Of a stretch of 64,000 nt of DNA, positions 59,142-64,000 are shown piece by piece; the stretch's first letter is position 1; every line of letters starts with the position of its first letter. Under the pieces are notes generated by a model that saw nothing but the letters and a program-made list of their open reading frames with translations, ran no database searches and was not told where the DNA came from. The DNA is from Pigmentiphaga sp. NML030171 (GTDB lineage Bacteria > Pseudomonadota > Gammaproteobacteria > Burkholderiales > Burkholderiaceae_B): contig NZ_NINX01000047.1 in the NCBI RefSeq assembly GCF_002188635.1, positions 1 through 64,000 on the forward strand. The letters run 5' to 3'. The translations under genes and the position numbers were made by a program.

Positions 59142-59336
59142 TTAGCCGGGCTTGGACCGGGCGTAGGCCGAACGGGCCGCTGCTTCCTGGGCGTCCAGGA
59201 AACGCTTCCGCAGGGCATGGGGGAAACTGTAGGGCGCGAAATCGCCGTGCACCGCCGGGCCTGGCGCAAGACGCCACAGGCGGGGCCCCGTCAGGGCGGG
59301 CCACCGCTGGCAGGACACGGCGGGGCAAGCAGGCAT
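59142..59336 (-). CDS. Doubtful small ORF
   Basis: 64 codons from the ATG at 59336 (MPACPAVSCQRWPALTG…). The last 35 residues (GDFAPYSFPHALRKRFLDAQ…) look like a helical, Arg-rich protein end, but no family is recognised and no ribosome-binding site stands out. It is the only sense-strand candidate in the 411-bp gap 59022–59432; the remainder of the gap shows only the leader hairpin. Confidence 0.25.
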   Translation of the reverse strand: MPACPAVSCQRWPALTGPRLWRLAPGPAVHGDFAPYSFPHALRKRFLDAQEAAARSAYARSKPG

Positions 59337-59432
59337 GGTTGTTTCCGGCAGTTGCAACCCTGTGGGCGGATTGCGGCGCGCCCCGGGAAGACAGGGCGCG
59401 GCAGCCGCATGCTACCAGTTGGTCGCGAATCG

Positions 59433-60623
59433 TCAAGTCGGCGGCGGTTGGCCGTTGGACGGGGCGGCCGGGATGCCAGCGTTCCAGAGCAATTCGGAGG
59501 TCAAGGCGGCTGCGTTGGCGGCACCGCACAGGCGCATCGTCCGTATGAGCTCGTCGTGCAGGATGTCCAGCACGCGCGCCGCGCCCGCTTGGCCGGCCAC
59601 ACAGGCGCCGAACAGCAACGGGCGTCCGACCAGGACTCCGGCAGCGCCCAGGCATCGCGCCTTGGCCACGTCGGCGCCGCGGCGCACGCCGCCATCCAGG
59701 AATACCTGCGCCTTGTCACCGACCGCCCTCAGGACTGCGGCCAGCGCGGCCAGGGCGGGAACGCCGGTCTCGAGTTGCCTTCCGCCATGGTTGGAGACCA
59801 CCAGGCCGTCGCATCCCGCCCTTAGTGCCCGCAGCGCGTCGTCTGGGCGCAGCACGCCCTTCACCAGCAGGGGGCCGGGCCAGCGCCGGCGGATCTCGGC
59901 CAGGCCGCTCCAATCGAACGCGGGATCGAATTCGGCGCCTACCGACGGTGCAAGCGTGGAGCCGCGCGCGCCGGCCGGGTCGAGGCCAGCGAGATTGGCC
60001 ATGGCGGGTACGCCATGGCGCAGCATGCCCAGAGCCCATCGCGGCCGGGCCGCGAACGCGGCGACATTGCGAGCGGTAAACCGGAAAGGCATGGCGCAGT
60101 CATTGCGCAGGTCCCGTTCCCGCTTGCCGCCTACCGGCACGTCCACGGTCACGACCAGGGCTTCGAAGCCGGCGGCAAGCGCGCGTGCGAGCAGGCGCCA
60201 CATATGGTCCCGCTGGCGAAGCGGGTAGAGCTGGAACCACTTGGCGCCGGCCGATGCCTCGCCGATGGCTTCGATCGTGGTCGTGGCGGTGGTCGACAAG
60301 ATGTAGGGGATGCCCGCCTGGGCCGCCGCGCGCGCGATGGCCCGGTCGCCGTCCAGGCAACCGTACCCGACCGCTCCCATGGGCGCCACGGCCACCGGCA
60401 TGGCGACGGCACGCCCCAGCAGAAGCGTGGACGCGTCGGGCGAGGCGCCGCCGGCCAGCGCGCGGGGAGACCATCCCACCTGCCGAAAGGCATTGCGGTT
60501 GAGCGCCAGGGTGTGTTCGTCGTCCGCCCCGCCGGCGTAGAAATCGAAGATCGGCCCGGGTAGGCGCCGCTTGGCCAGCGCTTCGAAATCATCGAGGGCA
60601 AAGGTGCGGTCCAGGCGGGCCAT
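59433..60623 (-). CDS. FMN-dependent alpha-hydroxy-acid dehydrogenase/oxidase
   Basis: 396 residues, lactate/mandelate dehydrogenase family. FMN site in VAVAPMGAVGYGCLDGD, WFQLYPLRQRDHMW, the Lys in LLVKGVLRPDDALRA, the catalytic His and Arg in SNHGGRQLE, and phosphate binding in FLDGGVRRGADVAKA and GRPLLFG. It starts 9 bp after the upstream Bug gene, so it is co-transcribed. Oxidises an L-2-hydroxy acid; the specific substrate is unknown. Confidence 0.88.
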   Translation of the reverse strand: MARLDRTFALDDFEALAKRRLPGPIFDFYAGGADDEHTLALNRNAFRQVGWSPRALAGGASPDASTLLLGRAVAMPVAVAPMGAVGYGCLDGDRAIARAAAQAGIPYILSTTATTTIEAIGEASAGAKWFQLYPLRQRDHMWRLLARALAAGFEALVVTVDVPVGGKRERDLRNDCAMPFRFTARNVAAFAARPRWALGMLRHGVPAMANLAGLDPAGARGSTLAPSVGAEFDPAFDWSGLAEIRRRWPGPLLVKGVLRPDDALRALRAGCDGLVVSNHGGRQLETGVPALAALAAVLRAVGDKAQVFLDGGVRRGADVAKARCLGAAGVLVGRPLLFGACVAGQAGAARVLDILHDELIRTMRLCGAANAAALTSELLWNAGIPAAPSNGQPPPT

Positions 60624-60632
60624 GATCGTGCG

Positions 60633-61616
60633 TCAGGGTTGCTTGGGAACACGGGCCAATTCGACCAGCATGCCCGCGGCCTGGCGGTCCTGGGCGAGAA
60701 AGCGGACGAATTGCTCGGGCGTGTCAAGAGCGCTTTCCACGTAGCGGGTTTGCATGACCTCGACCATTTTCGGATCCTGGAACACGGCGGTGAATGCGCG
60801 ATGAATGCGCGCCACGATGCCGGACGGCGTACCGGCGGGGGCGGCGATGCCCCACCACGGCCGGCTTGGGAAACCGCCCAGGCCGCTTTCGGCCATGGTC
60901 GGCACATCTGGCAATTGTGGCGACCGTTGGGCGCCCGCCACGGCGATGGCGCGCAATTGGCCGCTCTGGATCAGGCCGATGAAGTTGCCCAGGCCCATCT
61001 GCGCAAGCTGGATCTCGCCGGCCGTGACGGCGTTGGCGATGGGGCCGCCGCCTTTGTACGGGACGCCCACCATGCGCGTTCCCCATTCCCGGTTGAGCCA
61101 GGCGACGAGCAATTCCTGCAGCGAACCGGAGCCCAGGGTGCCGAAATTGACGGCATCCGGGTGCGCCTTCGCATAGGCGCGCAATTCAGCCACCGAGCGC
61201 ACGGGAAGCGCTGCCGGCACCACCAGCCCTTCGGTGACGTAGAACAGGCGGTTGATCGGCGTGAAGTCCCGGGCTGGGTCGTAGGGCAGCTTCTCGAACA
61301 TGAACGGGTTGAATGACATGGTGGCGTGATACACCGCGCAAAGGGTGTAGCCGTCGGCGGGGGCCTTCGCGCAGGCCTCGGCGCCGACGATGCCGCTGGC
61401 GCCCGGGCGGTTCTCGACGACGATCGGCTGTCCCAATTGCTGGCCGAGCGCCGGCGTGGCGGCCCGGAGCACGACGTCGGTGACGCTGCCCGGAGCGATC
61501 GGTACGATCAGCTTGACAGGACGCGTGGGGTAGTCGTCCTGGGCCTGGACGGCAGGCGACAGGACGCAAGCGGTCAGCGCGAGGACGAGCCCCGCGCGGC
61601 GGATGGTGGAATGCAT
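60633..61616 (-). CDS. Bug/TctC-family periplasmic substrate-binding protein
   Basis: 327 residues, signal peptide AGLVLALTACVLSPAVQAQ, mature DYPTRPVKLIVPIAPGSVTDVVLRAATPAL and IVVENRPGASGIVGAEACA. Lies between a second Bug gene and the FMN hydroxyacid dehydrogenase gene; a hydroxy-acid ligand is a reasonable guess. Confidence 0.9.
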   Translation of the reverse strand: MHSTIRRAGLVLALTACVLSPAVQAQDDYPTRPVKLIVPIAPGSVTDVVLRAATPALGQQLGQPIVVENRPGASGIVGAEACAKAPADGYTLCAVYHATMSFNPFMFEKLPYDPARDFTPINRLFYVTEGLVVPAALPVRSVAELRAYAKAHPDAVNFGTLGSGSLQELLVAWLNREWGTRMVGVPYKGGGPIANAVTAGEIQLAQMGLGNFIGLIQSGQLRAIAVAGAQRSPQLPDVPTMAESGLGGFPSRPWWGIAAPAGTPSGIVARIHRAFTAVFQDPKMVEVMQTRYVESALDTPEQFVRFLAQDRQAAGMLVELARVPKQP

Positions 61617-61654
61617 GGTGGTCTCCTCGATGGCGGCGCCTGGCCGCTCGGTTT

Positions 61655-62566
61655 TCAGTGCAGCGACGTCTGGCCGGCAGCCGACAAGCCCAATGCCTTG
61701 ATCACGTCTCCGAACTGTTTGTCGTCTTCCTGCATGTACTGCGCGAACTCGTCGCCCAGGCGCCAGCGGGTCGTGAAGAAACTGGCTCGGGCTTCGGCCT
61801 GGAAATCGGGGTCATCGGCCACGGCGCCCAGCGCCTCCACGTATTCGCGGGTGATCGTACCGGGGAGGCCGCGCGGAGCGACGATGCCCCGCCAGTGCGC
61901 GACCGACCACGGCACGCCCGCCGCCTCTTGCACCGTGGGAACGTCGGGAAACGAGCGGTGGCGCTGGTCTTCCATGGTCGCCAGCGCACGGGCGCTGCCG
62001 GCCTGGAGCGGCCCGCGGGCGTCGGTCATGGTGATGGGCGCGACATGCGCGCGCCCCGCCAGCGCGTGCTCCAGCCCCTGTTCGCCGCTATGCGTCTCTA
62101 TCCATTGGAGGTGCTCCAGCGGAATGCCGTTGACGTGCATCAAACCGGCCAAGGAGAATTTCCAGACGCTGAAATTGGGCCCGCCCGAGCCGATGATCGG
62201 ATGGCGGCGGCAATGTTCGAGGAAAGCGCGCAGATCATGAAACGGCGAGCCGGCCGGCACGATGACGGCCGAGGACTCGACGAACGGCACCGCCAGCGGC
62301 GTGTAGTCGGAGGGAGTCAGCGAGGTGAGGCCGAGGTGCCAGTGCATCATGCCGATTTCGCCGGTGATCAGGCCCAGCACCGTGCCGTCCGCGCTGGCAT
62401 CGGCGATGGCCTGGTGGCCGGAGACGGCGCCGGGTCGATTCACCACATCGATGGTGCGCCCGAGTTTTCGTCCCAGGTGCCTGGCGATGAGCCGGGCGCG
62501 CTGATCGCTGCCTCCGTCTTTCACGTACGGGACCAGCAATCGGATAGGTGCATTGGAGTGGGGCAT
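61655..62566 (-). CDS. Bug/TctC-like protein without signal peptide
   Basis: 303 residues with the Bug fold pattern from the very first residues: PIRLLVPYVKDGGSDQRARLIARHLGRKLGRTIDVVNRPGAVSGHQAIAD, then HLQWIETHSGEQGLEHALAGRAHVAP and RHRSFPDVPTVQEAAGVPW. An in-frame TGA only ten codons upstream of the ATG excludes any longer version, so no secretory leader exists. It is 38 bp upstream of a normal Bug gene. Either it works in the cytoplasm or the leader was lost. Confidence 0.82.
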   Translation of the reverse strand: MPHSNAPIRLLVPYVKDGGSDQRARLIARHLGRKLGRTIDVVNRPGAVSGHQAIADASADGTVLGLITGEIGMMHWHLGLTSLTPSDYTPLAVPFVESSAVIVPAGSPFHDLRAFLEHCRRHPIIGSGGPNFSVWKFSLAGLMHVNGIPLEHLQWIETHSGEQGLEHALAGRAHVAPITMTDARGPLQAGSARALATMEDQRHRSFPDVPTVQEAAGVPWSVAHWRGIVAPRGLPGTITREYVEALGAVADDPDFQAEARASFFTTRWRLGDEFAQYMQEDDKQFGDVIKALGLSAAGQTSLH

Positions 62567-62655
62567 GGGCTTGTCGTGTCTCGTTGAGTCCGGTCAGCTT
62601 ATCGGTGGGACGGCGCGGGGGCCAATGGCATGTTTTCATGCCTCATTCCCTGGGG

Positions 62656-63570
62656 TTATAGGCCGCCGGAAGACTCCCGCGCCGCCACGTGCCTGCGCAT
62701 GCAATCGCCGAACAGATCGATCAGCGGCAGGGCAACCGGGTGCCTGCGCCGTGCCAGGCCGCCGCGGAAGCGCCAGATGCCTTGTGCTGTCGGCAGGACG
62801 TCGATGCCGAGCTTGCGCGCGTGCGGCAGCACCTGGTGCGATTGCGTCGCCACGAACTGGCCGGTCGCGACAAGCGAAAGCAGTATCTCGAGCGAATCGG
62901 CCTCGGCGGCGAAGCCTGGCGTGTCCAGCCCGCGCAGCGCGAAGTATCGCTTCATGCGTTCCAGCACGGCATAGTCATTGTGCGGGCCGACGAATCGGCA
63001 TCGACTGAGTTCTACGTCGGAGACCTCGTCCGCCTGGTGCAGGGGATGGCTGCGATGCGCGAGGAAAACATGGCTGCTGTCGATCAGGTATTCCTTCTCG
63101 ATGTCGTCGTGGTCGGGAAAATCCAGCGCGGCGCAGATGATGTCGAGTTCGCCGCGCAGCAATTGCGGCAGCAAGGTGCTCAGCACGCCGGGCACCACGC
63201 GTACGCGCAGGCTGGGATGGGTTTGCGCCAGTTCCGCCACGACGTCTGGCAGTAGATGGACGGACCAGAGCGGGCCGGCGCCGACATTCAGCATGCCCAC
63301 GCCGCCGTCCTTCATCGAAAGGATTTCGTCATGGGCACGCTGCGATTCCAGCTGGATGAGGCGGGCGCGGTGCGCCAGCGTCGCTCCGTACGCGGTTGGC
63401 ACCATGCCGGCGGCGGTGCGCTTGAACAAAGGTACGCCCAGTTGTTCCTCGAGCTTGCGCAGGCTCTTGGACAGCGCCGGCTGGGTGATGCACAACTCGT
63501 CGGCGGCCGCCGTGAGCGTGCGATGCGTCACTACGGCCAGGAAGCAGGTAAGCAGCTTGGAGTTGAGCAC
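62656..63570 (-). CDS. LysR-family transcriptional regulator
   Basis: 304 residues with a GTG start. LTTR helix-turn-helix LNSKLLTCFLAVVTHRTLTAAADELCITQPALSKSLRKLEEQLGV; effector domain from ~90 (GMLNVGAGPLWSVHLLPDVVAELAQ). It is on the same strand as and 89 bp upstream of the Bug–Bug–dehydrogenase genes and may be co-transcribed with or regulate them. Confidence 0.88.
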   Translation of the reverse strand: MLNSKLLTCFLAVVTHRTLTAAADELCITQPALSKSLRKLEEQLGVPLFKRTAAGMVPTAYGATLAHRARLIQLESQRAHDEILSMKDGGVGMLNVGAGPLWSVHLLPDVVAELAQTHPSLRVRVVPGVLSTLLPQLLRGELDIICAALDFPDHDDIEKEYLIDSSHVFLAHRSHPLHQADEVSDVELSRCRFVGPHNDYAVLERMKRYFALRGLDTPGFAAEADSLEILLSLVATGQFVATQSHQVLPHARKLGIDVLPTAQGIWRFRGGLARRRHPVALPLIDLFGDCMRRHVAARESSGGL

Positions 63571-63737
63571 GGGCAGGGCCTTCCAGCGGGGAAGTCATCC
63601 CGGCACTCTACGAGCGGATGAGACGGCCCGGCCAGCCGGTTTGCTGGATAGTCGGTATCCATGGGCTGGATGATGCGCTGGTCTTTCCAGGATTGCGCCG
63701 CCGCGGCCGCCCGGATGCCAAGAGGCCGGGACATGCT

Positions 63738-64000
63738 TCAGCCGTCCTCGCCCGGATCGAAGTCCATGCGCCGCATCGCGTCCGCCAGCGAGATCCGCGA
63801 CCGCTCGTAGTCGGCCCAGGGCGTGTTGCCGGTGGCCAGCCGGTCGCCCAGCGTGTGCAGCGTCCAGTGGGCGGAGCTCGACAGGCCGTCCAGTTCCTCC
63901 CAGGCCACGGGCACCGACACGGCCAGCCCCGGCCGCGCGCGTACCGACCAGGCCGCCACCGTGGTGGCGCCGAAGCCGTTGCGCAGGTAGTCGATGAAGA
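63738..64000 (-). CDS. ligD: DNA ligase D, C-terminal end of polymerase domain (partial)
   Basis: The 3' 87 codons only. The sequence FIDYLRNGFGATTVAAWSVRARPGLAVSVPVAWEEL is the conserved C-terminal part of the LigD primase/polymerase domain, which in this group follows the ligase and phosphoesterase domains. Part of the Ku–LigD end-joining pathway. The gene continues beyond base 64000. Confidence 0.88.
   Translation of the reverse strand, partial: FIDYLRNGFGATTVAAWSVRARPGLAVSVPVAWEELDGLSSSAHWTLHTLGDRLATGNTPWADYERSRISLADAMRRMDFDPGEDG

Overview
The window is a high-GC bacterial chromosome segment that I place in the Betaproteobacteria, Burkholderiales, family Alcaligenaceae (Bordetella/Achromobacter type). 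The basis is the mdh–GntR–sdhCDAB–sdhE–gltA…sucAB–lpd layout, a lmw-PTP–iscRSUA–hscBA–fdx–iscX cluster, an imuA-imuB-dnaE2 mutasome, a LigD with a C-terminal polymerase domain, and six separate Bug/TctC-type periplasmic binding proteins without their membrane partners. I see no rRNA, CRISPR array, insertion sequence, prophage or replication origin. Two tRNA-Asn genes are present.

Layout. 1–4.9 kb: SOS mutasome dnaE2(partial)-imuB-imuA behind a near-perfect LexA box. 5–10 kb: an alanine-type aminotransferase, then a divergent LysR / Bug / alpha-beta hydrolase module. 9.6–16.6 kb: an RNase HI with an extra N-terminal domain, a MATE exporter, tRNA-Asn, a YigZ protein, a formamidase-like hydrolase, a copper pair (PCuAC + DUF2946), another Bug, a ParDE-type toxin-antitoxin pair and a second identical tRNA-Asn. 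16.8–21 kb: aromatic aminotransferase, uvrB and a low-molecular-weight phosphatase. 21.2–26.8 kb: complete isc operon. 26.9–30.1 kb: an odd plugless TonB-receptor-like lipoprotein, a MarR/amidohydrolase pair with a strong dyad operator and a small acidic protein. 30.1–35.3 kb: a LysR-controlled sugar-acid-type catabolic cluster.

35.3–51.9 kb holds the core of the TCA cycle: mdh and a GntR regulator diverge around an AT-rich dyad, followed by sdhCDAB-sdhE-gltA, a BigR-like persulfide-sensor/rhodanese pair, aceA, and sucA-sucB-lpd. A structured ~85–90 bp palindromic module recurs after mdh, inside sdhA|sdhB and sucB|lpd, after lpd and (in longer form) after tyrB. Its stem covaries between copies. 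The mdh side also carries a 230-bp inverted repeat. A candidate small RNA sits between the BigR-like operator and aceA.

52–64 kb is accessory catabolism. One operon (CoA-transferase III, thiol dioxygenase, enoyl-CoA hydratase-like, Bug, AhpD-like, lyase-superfamily) under a divergent IclR looks like a 3-mercaptopropionate-type pathway, because the dioxygenase carries the residues known for 3-mercaptopropionate dioxygenases. Next come a 29-repeat hexapeptide beta-helix protein of unknown role, then a LysR–Bug–Bug–FMN hydroxyacid dehydrogenase cluster in which one Bug protein has no signal peptide. The window ends in the 3' end of ligD.

All family assignments rest on motif recognition by eye; no database search was possible.
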